64,000 nt of DNA from Hyphomicrobiaceae bacterium (GCA_008933705.1 WBUN01000028.1:1-64000); one strand, 5' to 3'; positions 1 to 10,117 are shown, counted from the stretch's first letter. Notes: generated by a model from the sequence alone, not told the origin. A program made the numbers and translations.

Positions 1-56
1 GGTTAGGGGCGGGGGGAATCCCGACGGCCAATGTTCTGCGATCCCCCCCTCCCTAG

Positions 57-79
57 CCCTCCCCCACAAGGGGGGAGGG
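57..79. repeat. C/G-rich palindrome upstream of purN
   Basis: A nine-base arm CCCTCCCCC is followed by a five-base loop (ACAAG) and the complementary arm GGGGGAGGG. A further C-rich run (CCCCCCCTCCC) lies just before it. The structure ends 32 bases before the purN start. It lacks a T-run, so a classical terminator is not supported. Short palindromes of this kind are common intergenic repeats in GC-rich alphaproteobacteria, but I cannot count copies from a single window. Confidence 0.45.
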
Positions 80-111
80 GATCCACGCGGCGCTTGCGGT
101 AATCGCGTGCC

Positions 112-792
112 ATGAAAAAGCGGGTTGCCATCCTGATCTCCGGGCGCGGCTCCAACATGATGGCGCTGGTGGAGGCCGCGCGCGCGCCGGACTATCCGGC
201 GGAGATGGCGATCGTGATTTCGAGCCGCCCCGATGCGCCGGGGCTTGCCTGGGCGAAGGCGCAGGGCCTTGCGGCAGTGGCGATCGACCACAAGGCCCAT
301 GCGACGCGGGAGGCCTTCGACGAAGCCATCCACGCCGCGCTGACGAATGCCGGCGTCGAGCTGGTGGCGCTGGCCGGCTTCATGCGCATCCAGTCCGCCG
401 CATTCGTACGCCGATGGATCGGCCGCCAGCTCAACATCCACCCCTCGCTGCTGCCGCTGTTCAAGGGACTGCATCCCCAGCAGCAGGCGCTCGACGCCGG
501 CGTGCGCATCTCGGGCTGCACGGTGCACTTCGTGACCGAGGAGATGGACGCCGGCCCCATCATCGCCCAGGCAGCCGTGCCCGTGCTGCCGGACGACGAC
601 GCCGATACCCTTGCCGCTCGCATTCTCGTGGCCGAGCATAGGCTTTATCCACACGCGCTGAGGTTGGTGGCGACCGGAGATGCCACCATGGATGGCAACC
701 GCGCGATCCTGAAATCGATGGTTAACCAGACCGACCCGCTCTACTCGCCAGCGTTGCCGGGGACCAGTAAAGGACGCCACACCTCGGGATAA
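112..792 (+). CDS. purN: phosphoribosylglycinamide formyltransferase PurN
   Basis: PurN transfers a formyl group from 10-formyltetrahydrofolate to GAR in the third step of de novo purine synthesis, in the cytoplasm. The N-terminus has the phosphate-binding stretch SGRGSNM. The catalytic region NIHPSLLPLFKGLH (Asn and His of the active site) is followed by GCTVHFVTEEMDAGPII, which carries the conserved catalytic Asp in the DAGP turn. At 226 residues it is slightly longer than the usual 200-215, with a short unconserved tail. An ATG start lies at the beginning of the conserved domain. In alphaproteobacteria purM is usually directly upstream, so it probably lies just outside the window. The formyltransferase assignment is firm. 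Confidence 0.96.
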   Translation: MKKRVAILISGRGSNMMALVEAARAPDYPAEMAIVISSRPDAPGLAWAKAQGLAAVAIDHKAHATREAFDEAIHAALTNAGVELVALAGFMRIQSAAFVRRWIGRQLNIHPSLLPLFKGLHPQQQALDAGVRISGCTVHFVTEEMDAGPIIAQAAVPVLPDDDADTLAARILVAEHRLYPHALRLVATGDATMDGNRAILKSMVNQTDPLYSPALPGTSKGRHTSG

Positions 793-832
793 ATCGCCGC
801 GGCGGAGGGTTGAAAACTGGACTCGATTTGAA

Positions 833-849
833 CCTGGGTGCTACCCAGG
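833..849. repeat. short perfect inverted repeat between purN and the P450 gene
   Basis: CCTGGGT, a three-base GCT loop and ACCCAGG form a perfect 7-bp stem in the 193-bp gap upstream of the P450 start. No T-run follows, so it is not a typical intrinsic terminator. It could be an operator for the P450 gene or part of the purN 3' end; the sequence does not decide. Confidence 0.4.
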
Positions 850-985
850 CAGTCAAGGCTGGAGAGTTTCAACTTCGCCAACGAGTTCCGGGGGAAACAG
901 CGTGAGAGAGGGCCGCGGGCGGAGACGCCGCTGCGCGAGCCGATGCATTTGCCAACGAAGCCATTGCCTGCGGAGCCCCGTCGAG

Positions 986-2344
986 ATGACCGCACCCGTA
1001 TCCCACGTCGATCAGCTGGGTGAGGAATCCTCAATCTGGTTCAAGTTGACCCCTCTTCTCAAGGGGCCCAACAACCCGCTGACGGTGCTCATGCAGATGG
1101 CCGCGCGCTACGGCGGCGTGATCCCCGTCAACATGGCGAGCCAGCGCGTCGTCCTGCTCACCGACCCCGAGCACTTCAAGCGCGTGCTGGTGACGAAGGC
1201 CGACGACTACATCAAGTATTTCGACGGCCTGAAGCCGATCTTCGGCAAGTCGATGATCACCAACGACGGCGCGCTGTGGCAGAAGATCCGCATGCCGCAG
1301 CAGCCGGCGTTCCATCCCGACATGTTCGCCGAGTACATCCCCTACTTCCTCGCCGCCATCCGCAGCAAGATGGAGATCTGGCAGAAGCTGTCGCAGACCG
1401 GCGAAACCGTCGAGATGGTGGAGCAGACGTGGACGCTCGCCGCCGACATGATCTGCAAGGCGCTGTTCGACCGCGAGATGCCGTTCAACCCGCACTTCGT
1501 ATTCAAGTGCGTGAAGACCTACACCGACGTGATGAACCACAAGTCGATCCGCCTGAAGAAGGTGGCCGGCGAGGAGTTCGAGATCACCGAGGAGAACGCA
1601 GCCAAGGCTATGGAGACGTGGGCCGGTGTGCCGCCCGAGGTGTTCGCTGCCGATCCGAGGGAAGCGCGCGAGCGCACGCTTCTGAAGATGATCGAGGCCG
1701 CCGTCGCCGATCCGACCATCCCTGAGTTCGACCAGCAGCAAGCCGTCGACGAGCTCAAGCAGTACCTGTGGGCCGGCACCGAGACGACGGCGCTGACGCT
1801 GGCCTGGGCGCTGTATCTCACCTCCAAGCACCCCGAGGCGGCCGAGCGCATCCGCCGCGAAGGCGAGACCACCTACGGCGACCGCGAGCCGACGGCCGCC
1901 GACTATTCGGCGCTTGCCTACACGCGCGCCGTGATCCAGGAGACGATGCGCATCTATCCGCCGATCTGGATGCTGATCCGCGTCGCCTCCAAGCCGGACG
2001 TGATCGAGGGCAAGGAGATCCGCCCCGGCGACCGCGTGGCGCTGTTTGCCTACGGTGCGCACCACAGCGCCAAGTTCTGGGAGAACCCCGAGGAGTTCAT
2101 GCCCGAGCGCTGGCTGGGCGACGCCGCCAAGAAGCGCAAGCCCTACACCTACCTGCCGTTCGGCGGCGGCAAGCGCTCGTGCATCGGCGGTGCCATGAGC
2201 CAGGTCGAGAACGTGCTGGCCCTGTCGATCCTGCTGCGCCGCTTCCGCCCCGAGTACGTCGGCGCCGAGCCGCCGGGCATCAACGCCACGGTGACGCTGA
2301 CGCCCAAGGGCGGCCTGCAGTTCAAGATCCGAGAGCTGTCGTAG
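986..2344 (+). CDS. cytochrome P450
   Basis: A heme-thiolate monooxygenase of 452 residues, probably cytoplasmic with no membrane anchor. The I-helix shows AGTETTAL (oxygen-activating AGxxT), the K-helix has the ExxR motif in QETMR, and the heme-binding loop is FGGGKRSCIGG with ligand Cys399. The PERW segment is also present. These features and the overall organisation resemble the eukaryote-like (class E) bacterial P450s. The reading frame stays open further upstream from a GTG, but that extension is arginine/cysteine-rich and unlike any P450, so I take the ATG that begins MTAPVSH. No ferredoxin or ferredoxin reductase gene is nearby, so redox partners and substrate are unknown. Confidence 0.93.
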   Translation: MTAPVSHVDQLGEESSIWFKLTPLLKGPNNPLTVLMQMAARYGGVIPVNMASQRVVLLTDPEHFKRVLVTKADDYIKYFDGLKPIFGKSMITNDGALWQKIRMPQQPAFHPDMFAEYIPYFLAAIRSKMEIWQKLSQTGETVEMVEQTWTLAADMICKALFDREMPFNPHFVFKCVKTYTDVMNHKSIRLKKVAGEEFEITEENAAKAMETWAGVPPEVFAADPREARERTLLKMIEAAVADPTIPEFDQQQAVDELKQYLWAGTETTALTLAWALYLTSKHPEAAERIRREGETTYGDREPTAADYSALAYTRAVIQETMRIYPPIWMLIRVASKPDVIEGKEIRPGDRVALFAYGAHHSAKFWENPEEFMPERWLGDAAKKRKPYTYLPFGGGKRSCIGGAMSQVENVLALSILLRRFRPEYVGAEPPGINATVTLTPKGGLQFKIRELS

Positions 2345-2471
2345 AGAGCTCGCTTCACCCGACCAGGCCGTGTTTCGACGAGGCTCGGCACGGAGGTGGC
2401 GCTCTTGACGGGCTCCCGCATTTGCTGGGCCTGCGGAAGGGTGGCGTACCTGACACCCGCAACCCTTGGGT

Positions 2472-5400
2472 CTATTCCGCCGGCACGGCCGCTCCGTCGC
2501 CACGCGCGAGGCCGGCTTGGCCCTTGCCCCACAGCCGGCGGTGCAGCTTGTCGAGCAGCAGGTAGATGACCGGCGTAGTGTAGAGCGTGAGCACCTGCGA
2601 GACGAGCAGGCCGCCGATGATGGCGACGCCGAGCGGGCGGCGCAGCTCCGACCCGGGCCCGGTCGCGATCGCCAGCGGCACGGCGCCGAGCAAAGCGGCA
2701 AAGGTCGTCATCAGGATCGGCCGGAAGCGCTCCCGCGCGGCCTCCAGGACGGCCCTCTCCGGCGCCAGCCCGTGCCGGCGCTCGCCCTCGAGCGCGAAGT
2801 CCACCAGCATGATGCCATTCTTCTTGACGATGCCGATAAGCAGTATGATGCCGATGAAGGCGATCACCGACAGCTCCATGTCGGCCGACCTGAGGGCGAT
2901 GAGCGCGCCGAGGCCGGCCGAGGGCAGCGTGGAGATGATGGTGAGCGGATGCGCCAGGCTCTCGTACAGCACGCCGAGCACGATGTAGACAGCCAGCAGC
3001 GCGGCAATGATGAGCAGCGGCTGGGCGCTGGCCTGCTGCGCGAAGGCCTTGGCGTCTCCCGCGGCCTCGGCCCGAATCGCGTCGGGCATGTGGAGCTCCG
3101 CCAATGCCTTGGCAATGTCTGCGGTCGCCTCGTCGAGCGTTGCCTCAGGCCTGGGATTGTAGGTGATGGTCACGGCCGGGAACGGGCCCTGGTGATTGAC
3201 GACCAGCGGCGCCAGGCCCTTGCCGACCTTGATGACGCTCGTGAGCGGCACCTGCGCCCCGTTGCTGCTCGGCACGAAGATGCGTGACAGATCCGACGGG
3301 TCGCGCTGGAAGCGCGGGTCGATCTCCAGGATGATGCGATACTGGTTGCGCTGGGTGTAGACGGTCGACACCTGCCGCTGGGCGAAGGCGTTGTTGAGTG
3401 CGTTGTCGATGTCCTGGATCCTGACGCCGAGACGGGCGGCCGTCTGCCGATCGATGGCGATATCCGCCTGCAGGCCGCCCTGCTCGCGATCGGTGTTGAC
3501 GTCGACCAGCCCCGGGACCTGGCTCAGCCGCTCGACGATCTTCGGCACCCAGGCATAGAGAGTGTCGATGTCGGAGCTCCAGAAGGTGAGCTGGTATTGC
3601 GACCGGCCCTGCCGCGCACCGACGCGGATATCCCGCGCCGCAACCATGAACACGTTGATGCCTTCGATGCCCGCGAGCGACCGGCGCAGGCGATCGACCA
3701 CGCGGGCGGTGGTGAGCTTGCGCTCAGACAGCGGCTTCAGGCTGATGAACATGCGTCCCTGGTTGACGGTCGGCGTGAAGCCGGTGGCGCCGACCGACGA
3801 GCCGACGCCGGCGACGGCGGGATCGGCGAGCACGATATCCAATGCCTGGCGCTGCAGCTTGAGCATGGCGTCGTAGGAGATGTCGGCCGCCGCCGACGTC
3901 GCGCCGAACACCAGGCCCGTGTCGTCCTCGGGGAAGTAGCCCTTCGGCGTCTTGATGTAGAGGTTGACCGTGACGATGACGGTCGCGAGCATGATGACGA
4001 CCATGACGAAGCGGTGCCGCAGCGCCACCAGAAGCGTGCGCGAGTAGAACCGCGTCATCCACCCCAGCACGGCCTCGACGACGCGGTCGAGGCGGGTGGC
4101 CGCCGGGCTCGGCGCCGACTTGACGAAATGCGCGCAGATCATCGGCGTGACGGTGAGCGAGACCACCGTGGAGACGGCGATGGAGAAGGCGAGCGTGACC
4201 GAGAACTCGCGCAGCAGCCGGCCGACGACACCGCCCATGAACAGCAGGGGAATGAAGGCTGCCACCAGCGACACGCTGATCGAGATCACCGTGAAACCGA
4301 CCTGCCGGGCGCCGTCGATCGCCGCGCGCATCGGGCTCTTGCCGGCCTCAAGATTGCGGAACATGTTCTCGATCATGACGATGGCGTCGTCGACGACGAA
4401 GCCGACGGATACGGCAAGCGCCATCAGCGTGAGGTTGTTGACGGAGAAGCCCGCGAACCACATGGCGGCACAGGTGCCCGCAAGCGAAAGGGGAACAGTT
4501 ATGCCCGCAGCAATGGTGGGCGTGGGCCGGCGCAGGAACACGTAGACGACGAGCATCACCAGAATGACCGACAGCCCGAGCGTGACCTGCATGTCGAAAA
4601 CGCTCGCGCGGATGGTCTGGGTACGATCCGACAACACCGAGATGTCGATGCCGGCCGGGATCCAGCGCCTGATCTCGGGAATGAGCTCGCGGATGTGGTC
4701 GACCGTCTCGATGACGTTGGCGTCTGCGCTCTTGGTGATGGTGAGCAGCACGGCCGGCTGATCGTTGAACATCGCCGCCGAACGCGCATTGCGCGTGCCC
4801 CGCTCCACCGTGGCGACCGCGGACAGGCGCACGACGTCGCCGTTCGAGGCCTTGATGACGAGATTCCTGTATTCCTCGACCGTGCGAAGCTGCGCGTTCG
4901 TCTCCAGGGCGCTGGCCTGCACCGCGCCTTCGATGATGCCGAGCGGCGCCAGGGCGTTGGCTTCCGTGAGGGCGACGCGCACGTCCTCCACGCTGAGCCC
5001 CATGGAGGAGAGCAGCATGGGATTGGCCTTGACGCGAATTGCCGGCTGCTCGGCACCGGCGACGTTCACCTCGGCCACGCCGTTCACCTGCGAGATGCGC
5101 TGGGCGATGACGGTGTCGGCAACGTCATAGATCTCGCTCGCCGCCATGGTCTTGGAGGTGAGAGCCAGGATCAGAACCGGGGCGGCGGCAGGGTTCACCT
5201 TGCGGAACCGCGGCAGCGTCGGCAGGTCGGACGGCAGGCTGCTCGCCGCCGCGTTCAGGGCCGCCTGCACGTCGCGGGCCGCGCCGTCGATGTTGCGGCT
5301 CAGATCGAACTGGATTGAGATGCGCGTGTTGCCCAGCGAGCTGACCGAGGTCATCTCGGTGACGCCGGCGATCTCGCCCAAGCGTCGCTCGAGCGGCGCG

Positions 5401-5591
5401 GCGACGGTTGCAGCCATGGTCTCGGGGTCGGCGCCGGGACGGCTGGCCGAGACACTGATGGTCGCGAGCTGGACGTTGGGCAGGCTCGCCACCGGCAGGA
5501 AGACGTAGGCCACGGCGCCGACAAGCATGAGCCCCAGCGCCAGCAGCGTGGTGCCGATCGGCCGCTCGATGAAGGGGCGCGAGAAGTTCAT
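2472..5591 (-). CDS. RND multidrug efflux permease, MdtC-like
   Basis: An inner-membrane proton-driven RND pump subunit of 1039 residues, the normal length for the HAE1 family. It starts with the typical MNFSRPFIERPIGTTLLALG first membrane helix. Two periplasmic porter halves and the central helices with the proton-relay region (VGFVVDDAIVMIEN) are visible. The second half repeats the fold (KKNGIMLVDFALEGERR). It is the last gene of a three-gene operon and starts six bases after the stop of a paralogous permease. Two adjacent permeases plus one fusion protein is the MdtABC arrangement, in which the two permeases form a heterotrimer. No TolC-like outer-membrane factor is in the window. Substrates cannot be inferred. 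Confidence 0.93.
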   Translation of the reverse strand: MNFSRPFIERPIGTTLLALGLMLVGAVAYVFLPVASLPNVQLATISVSASRPGADPETMAATVAAPLERRLGEIAGVTEMTSVSSLGNTRISIQFDLSRNIDGAARDVQAALNAAASSLPSDLPTLPRFRKVNPAAAPVLILALTSKTMAASEIYDVADTVIAQRISQVNGVAEVNVAGAEQPAIRVKANPMLLSSMGLSVEDVRVALTEANALAPLGIIEGAVQASALETNAQLRTVEEYRNLVIKASNGDVVRLSAVATVERGTRNARSAAMFNDQPAVLLTITKSADANVIETVDHIRELIPEIRRWIPAGIDISVLSDRTQTIRASVFDMQVTLGLSVILVMLVVYVFLRRPTPTIAAGITVPLSLAGTCAAMWFAGFSVNNLTLMALAVSVGFVVDDAIVMIENMFRNLEAGKSPMRAAIDGARQVGFTVISISVSLVAAFIPLLFMGGVVGRLLREFSVTLAFSIAVSTVVSLTVTPMICAHFVKSAPSPAATRLDRVVEAVLGWMTRFYSRTLLVALRHRFVMVVIMLATVIVTVNLYIKTPKGYFPEDDTGLVFGATSAAADISYDAMLKLQRQALDIVLADPAVAGVGSSVGATGFTPTVNQGRMFISLKPLSERKLTTARVVDRLRRSLAGIEGINVFMVAARDIRVGARQGRSQYQLTFWSSDIDTLYAWVPKIVERLSQVPGLVDVNTDREQGGLQADIAIDRQTAARLGVRIQDIDNALNNAFAQRQVSTVYTQRNQYRIILEIDPRFQRDPSDLSRIFVPSSNGAQVPLTSVIKVGKGLAPLVVNHQGPFPAVTITYNPRPEATLDEATADIAKALAELHMPDAIRAEAAGDAKAFAQQASAQPLLIIAALLAVYIVLGVLYESLAHPLTIISTLPSAGLGALIALRSADMELSVIAFIGIILLIGIVKKNGIMLVDFALEGERRHGLAPERAVLEAARERFRPILMTTFAALLGAVPLAIATGPGSELRRPLGVAIIGGLLVSQVLTLYTTPVIYLLLDKLHRRLWGKGQAGLARGDGAAVPAE

Positions 5592-5597
5592 CCTCCC

Positions 5598-8500
5598 CTA
5601 CTCCGCGGGTTGCCGCGTCACTCCGGCAGCAGGCGGCCTGTGCGCAGGTTCCTCGCCGATGTGAATGGCGCCGTTCGAATTGGGCGCCAGCCGCGCACGC
5701 ACCCGCTCCATGGCCAGATAGATCACAGGCGTGGTGTAGAGGGTCAGCAACTGGCTCAGCAGCAGGCCGCCGATGATGGTGATGCCGAGGGGGTTGCGCA
5801 GCTCCGAGCCGGTGCCGCTTTCGATGGCCAGCGGCAGGGCGCCGAACAGGGCGGCCAGCGTCGTCATCATGATCGGGCGGAAGCGCAGCAGGCTTGCCTG
5901 CACGATGGAGGCGCGCGGGGAAAGGCCCTGCGTGCGCTCCGCCTCGAGCGCGAAGTCGATCATCATGATGGCGTTCTTCTTGACGATGCCCATCAGCAGC
6001 ACGATGCCGATCAGCGCCACGAGCGACAGGTCCATGCCGCTCAGCATCAGCGCCAGCAGCGCGCCGATGCCGGCGGAGGGAAGCGTGGTGAGGATCGTGA
6101 ACGGATGGACGAAACTCTCGTACAGCACGCCGAGCACGATGTAGATGGCGATGACGGCGGCCAGGATGAGCCAGGGCTGCCCCTTGAGCGACCTGGTGAA
6201 CTCGTCCGCATCACCCGAGTAGCTGCCGGTGATGGAGGACGGCATGCCGATCTCCTGGCCCGCCGCTGCAATTGCCGCCACAGCGTCGCTGAGCGAGGCG
6301 CCGGGTGCCAGGTTGAAGCTGATGGTGACGGACGGGAACTGGTCCTGGTGGTTGACCGCCAGCGGCGCGGTGCGGCGCTCGATCCTGGCCACGGCGCTCA
6401 ACGGCACCTGGGCGCCCGCGGCCGAGGGAACGAAGACCCTTCCCAGCGCAGCCGGGTCGTTCTGGTATTGCGCCATCGCCTCCAGCACGACGCGGTACTG
6501 GTTGGACTGGGCGTAGATGGTGGAGATCTGCCGCTGGCCGAAGGCGTCGTTCAGCGCATCGTTGACATTCTGCATCGATACGCCGAGCCGGCTCGCGGTC
6601 TCCCGGTCGACCTTGACGAAGATGCGCAGGCCGCCTTCCTGGGCCTCCGACACCACCTCCCGCAGCACGGGCGAGCTGCGCAGCTTCTCGGTCAGCCGCA
6701 CGGACCAGGTCGCAACCTCGCTGCTGTCGGCGCCGACCAGGGTGTATTGATATTGAGCACGGCTGGTGCGGGTGCTGATCTGCACGTCCTGCACCGGCTG
6801 GAGATAGACCGTGATGCCGGGGACCGCGCCGACCTTGTCCTGCAGGCGCTCGATGACGGCGGCCACCGTTGCCTGGCGAGTGTCACGCGGCTTCAGCGTG
6901 ATCTTCATGTGCCCGGCGTTCGGCGTGGGGTTGAGCGTGCTGACGCCGATCACCGCCGCCACGCCCTCGACGTCGGGATCGCTGCGGATGATGTCGCCGG
7001 CCTTGTCCTGCAGGCGCTGCATCTCGGCGAAGGACACCTCGGCGCCCGCCTCGATGACGGCGGTGATGAGCCCGGTATCCTGCTGCGGCAGAAAGCCCTT
7101 GGGGATGATGACGTAGAGGCCAACGGTGATGACGAGCGTCGCCACGGTCGTCAGCAGCGTGGCCCGCTCGTGCCGCAGAACCCACTCAAGGCTGCGGCGG
7201 TAGCCGCCGACGACCCATTCCACGCTGCGGTTGAAGAAGCGCGACAGCCGGCCCTGGGACGCCCCCTCGTGACGGCGCAGCATGCGCGAGCACATCATCG
7301 GCGTCAGCGTCAGCGATACGACGGCGGAAATGACGACGGCGATAGTGAGGGTGAGCGCGAACTCGCGGAACATGCGGCCGACGAGCCCGGTCATGAACAG
7401 GAGCGGGATGAAGACGGCGATGAGCGACAGCGTGAGCGAGATGACGGTGAAGCCGATCTCGCGCGCACCCTTGAGGGCGGCCTGCATGGGGGAATCGCCG
7501 TCCTCCATGTGGCGCACGATGTTCTCGATCATGACGATGGCGTCGTCGACGACGAAGCCGGTGCCGATCGTCAGCGCCATCAGCGAGAGGTTATCGAGGC
7601 TGAAGCCGCAGAACCACATGACGCCGAAGGTGGCGATCAGCGACACCGGGAGCGCCACGCCGGCGATGACGGTGGCACGGATGGTGCGCAGGAAGATCAG
7701 CACCACAAGGACGACCAGGGCGACGCTCAGCACGAGCGTGAACTGCACGTCGCGGACGGAGGCGCGGATGGTGCCGGTGCGGTCGTGAACGACGGTGAGC
7801 TTCGCATCGCTCGGCATCGCCCGCTGCAGGCGCGGCAGTTCGGCCTTGACCCGCTGGACGGTGTCGATGACGTTGGCGCCGGGCTGGCGGTGCACATCGA
7901 TAATGACTGCCGGCACGTCCTGGTACCAGCCGCCGACCTTGGTGTTCTCGAGGCTGTCGACGACCTCGGCCACATCCTTCAGCAGCACCGGGGCGCCGTT
8001 GCGGTAGGCGACGATCACCGGCCGATAGGCCTCCGCGCTGGTGATCTGGTCGTTGGCGGCGATGGTGTAGGACTGGTACGCACCGTCGAGCGAGCCCTTG
8101 GGACCGGCGACGTTGGCGCCCGTGATGGCGGTGCGCAGGTCGGCCATGCTGAGGCCGTAGGCGGCAAGCCGCGACAGGTCGGCCTGGATGCGGACGGCCG
8201 GGCGGATGCCGCCCTCGACCGAGACATGCCCGACGCCCGGCACCGAGCTCAGCCGCTGGGCCATCATGGTGTCGGCGATGTCGCTGAGCTGGCGCAGCGA
8301 CACCGTGGGCGAGGTCAAGGCCAGGGTGATGATGGGCGCATCGGCCGGGTTCACCTTCGAGTAGGTCGGCGGATAGGGCAGGTTGCGTGGCAGCGTCGAG
8401 CCGGCAGCATTGATTGCCGATTGCACATCCTGGGCGGCGGCGTCGATGTCGCGGTCGAGCACGAACTGCAGCGTGATCTGGCTGATGCCGTAGGAGGAAG

Positions 8501-8747
8501 ACGACGTCATCCTGGCGAGCGCCGGGATCTGCCCGAGCTGGCGCTCCAGCGGAGCCGTGACGAGATTGGCCGTGGTCTCGGGGTTGGCGCCGGGAAGCTG
8601 CGTCGTCACCTGAATGGTGGGGAAATCGACCTGCGGCAGCGAGGACACCGGCAGCCACCAGTAGCCGAGCGCGCCGCCGAGGGCGACGGCGAACGCGAGC
8701 AGCGAGGTGGCGATAGGCCGAAGAATGAAGGGCGAGGAAATACTCAT
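5598..8747 (-). CDS. RND multidrug efflux permease, MdtB-like
   Basis: The second RND permease of the operon has 1049 residues and starts MSISSPFILRPIATSLLAFA. It carries the same duplicated 6-helix/porter architecture as its neighbour and the conserved segment GTGFVVDDAIVMIENIVRH in the central helices. The second half has GIVKKNAIMMIDFALEAER. Its ATG overlaps the stop codon of the upstream fusion-protein gene by four bases (ATGA), which indicates translational coupling. By gene order and similarity it corresponds to MdtB, pairing with the MdtC-like partner downstream. It acts in the inner membrane, with a periplasmic docking domain for the fusion protein. Confidence 0.93.
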   Translation of the reverse strand: MSISSPFILRPIATSLLAFAVALGGALGYWWLPVSSLPQVDFPTIQVTTQLPGANPETTANLVTAPLERQLGQIPALARMTSSSSYGISQITLQFVLDRDIDAAAQDVQSAINAAGSTLPRNLPYPPTYSKVNPADAPIITLALTSPTVSLRQLSDIADTMMAQRLSSVPGVGHVSVEGGIRPAVRIQADLSRLAAYGLSMADLRTAITGANVAGPKGSLDGAYQSYTIAANDQITSAEAYRPVIVAYRNGAPVLLKDVAEVVDSLENTKVGGWYQDVPAVIIDVHRQPGANVIDTVQRVKAELPRLQRAMPSDAKLTVVHDRTGTIRASVRDVQFTLVLSVALVVLVVLIFLRTIRATVIAGVALPVSLIATFGVMWFCGFSLDNLSLMALTIGTGFVVDDAIVMIENIVRHMEDGDSPMQAALKGAREIGFTVISLTLSLIAVFIPLLFMTGLVGRMFREFALTLTIAVVISAVVSLTLTPMMCSRMLRRHEGASQGRLSRFFNRSVEWVVGGYRRSLEWVLRHERATLLTTVATLVITVGLYVIIPKGFLPQQDTGLITAVIEAGAEVSFAEMQRLQDKAGDIIRSDPDVEGVAAVIGVSTLNPTPNAGHMKITLKPRDTRQATVAAVIERLQDKVGAVPGITVYLQPVQDVQISTRTSRAQYQYTLVGADSSEVATWSVRLTEKLRSSPVLREVVSEAQEGGLRIFVKVDRETASRLGVSMQNVNDALNDAFGQRQISTIYAQSNQYRVVLEAMAQYQNDPAALGRVFVPSAAGAQVPLSAVARIERRTAPLAVNHQDQFPSVTISFNLAPGASLSDAVAAIAAAGQEIGMPSSITGSYSGDADEFTRSLKGQPWLILAAVIAIYIVLGVLYESFVHPFTILTTLPSAGIGALLALMLSGMDLSLVALIGIVLLMGIVKKNAIMMIDFALEAERTQGLSPRASIVQASLLRFRPIMMTTLAALFGALPLAIESGTGSELRNPLGITIIGGLLLSQLLTLYTTPVIYLAMERVRARLAPNSNGAIHIGEEPAHRPPAAGVTRQPAE

Positions 8748-10117
8748 CGCACCGAGTTTCCTTCAGCCTTGCGGGCATCGGCCTCCCGCGGCTTGGCGCC
8801 CGCGGCGGCGGCCTTGCAGCCTTCGGAAAGTCGCGCCGCGTTCGCCTGCAGACAGGCCCGCATGCCGCTGCGCTCGACTTCGGCACAGAACTTCTGCATG
8901 TCGGCGGCGCAGGCCGCGCGGATGCTCGCGCGCGCATCCGTCTTCGCTGCCGTGGGGGCGGGAGCCGATTGCGGCCGCTGCCCTTCGGGAGCCCCGACCA
9001 CGACGCTGGCACCATCCTTGAGGCGCGCAAATCCCGTGGTCACGACCTGCTCGGACACGTCGATGCCCTTGGCGATCACCGCTTCCGTCTCGCCCTGCAT
9101 GGCAACCGTGATGGGACGCAGCGTCACGGTGCTGTCGGGCCGAACGACATAGGCGAAGGTGCCGCTCGGACCCCGCTGCACCGCCGGCGTCGGCACCACC
9201 ACGACCTGCTTCAGCGTATCGATCAGGATGCGCACATTGACGAATTGCCCGGGCCAGAGCTGCATGGATGCATTGGGGAACTCGCCCTTCATGCGCACGG
9301 TGCCCGTCGTCTGGTCGACCTGGTTGTCGACGACCAGAAGGACGCCGCGATCGAGTACAACCTTGCCGTCCGTGTCGAGCGCCTCGATGGTCACCGGGCC
9401 CGCTGCAAGCGCCTTGTTGACCTGGGCAAGCTGCTGCTGCGGCAGCGTGAACACCGCCGAGATCGGGCGGACCTCCGTCAGCACGACGATGCCGGCATCG
9501 GAGGCGCGAACGAGGTTGCCCTCGTCGACGAGACGGATACCCGTACGCCCGTCGATCGGCGCAACGATGGTGGTGTAGTCGAGAACGGCACGCGCATTGG
9601 CGATCGCCGCCTCGTCGGATTTGATCTGCGCCGTCAGCTGGGCGACAAGGGCGCGCTGCGTATCGATGGTCTTGGCGGCGACGGAAAGCGTCGTCAACTG
9701 AGAGTAGCGCTCGAGGTCGCGCTTGGCGTTGGCGAGCTGTGCCTCGTCGAGCGCCTTCTTTGCGATCGCCTGATCGAGCTGCGCCTGATAGGTGGCCGGA
9801 TCGATCCTGGCGAGCACGTCGCCGCGCTTGACCTCCTGGCCCTCCTTGAAATTGATGCTGATGATGCGGCCGTCCACCTGCGGACGCACGGTAACCGTGT
9901 TGCGCGCGCGGGCTGTGCCGACGCCGTTCAGGTGGACGGGAACGTCGGCGATGCGGGCCTGGGCGCCGAGCACCGGCACTGGGCCTTCGCCGCCGGCCCG
10001 GAAACGCCGCCCGGGACTGAGCTTCTCCTGGACCGCCGGCATCATCGTGACGAAGATGACGATGGCCACCACGCTGGCGATCACCGCCAGGGAGACTGTC
10101 CGCTTCAGCAGCCACAT
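8744..10117 (-). CDS. RND periplasmic adaptor (MdtA-like) with a C-terminal cysteine-rich extension
   Basis: A membrane fusion protein of 457 residues that links the RND pumps to an outer-membrane channel. A single N-terminal membrane helix (about residues 8-28) is followed by a lipoyl/hairpin core (GRIISINFKEGQEVKRGDVL, and later YTTIVAPIDGRTGIR) and the beta-barrel and membrane-proximal domains. These end near residue 390. Beyond them is an unusual tail of about 60 residues with four cysteines: AACAADMQKFC, then GMRACLQANAARLSEGCK. The spacing resembles GLG1-type cysteine-rich repeats. An AAAGGA ribosome site precedes both a GTG at 10120 and the ATG used here. This is the first gene of the efflux operon. 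Confidence 0.9.
   Translation of the reverse strand: MWLLKRTVSLAVIASVVAIVIFVTMMPAVQEKLSPGRRFRAGGEGPVPVLGAQARIADVPVHLNGVGTARARNTVTVRPQVDGRIISINFKEGQEVKRGDVLARIDPATYQAQLDQAIAKKALDEAQLANAKRDLERYSQLTTLSVAAKTIDTQRALVAQLTAQIKSDEAAIANARAVLDYTTIVAPIDGRTGIRLVDEGNLVRASDAGIVVLTEVRPISAVFTLPQQQLAQVNKALAAGPVTIEALDTDGKVVLDRGVLLVVDNQVDQTTGTVRMKGEFPNASMQLWPGQFVNVRILIDTLKQVVVVPTPAVQRGPSGTFAYVVRPDSTVTLRPITVAMQGETEAVIAKGIDVSEQVVTTGFARLKDGASVVVGAPEGQRPQSAPAPTAAKTDARASIRAACAADMQKFCAEVERSGMRACLQANAARLSEGCKAAAAGAKPREADARKAEGNSVR

Noticed and set aside
5610-9152. Open plus-strand frame of 1180 codons opposite the RND permease genes
   Set aside because: It is an antisense shadow of high-GC coding sequence: the product is rich in Arg, His, Asp and Gly with no domain, while the minus strand encodes clear RND proteins.
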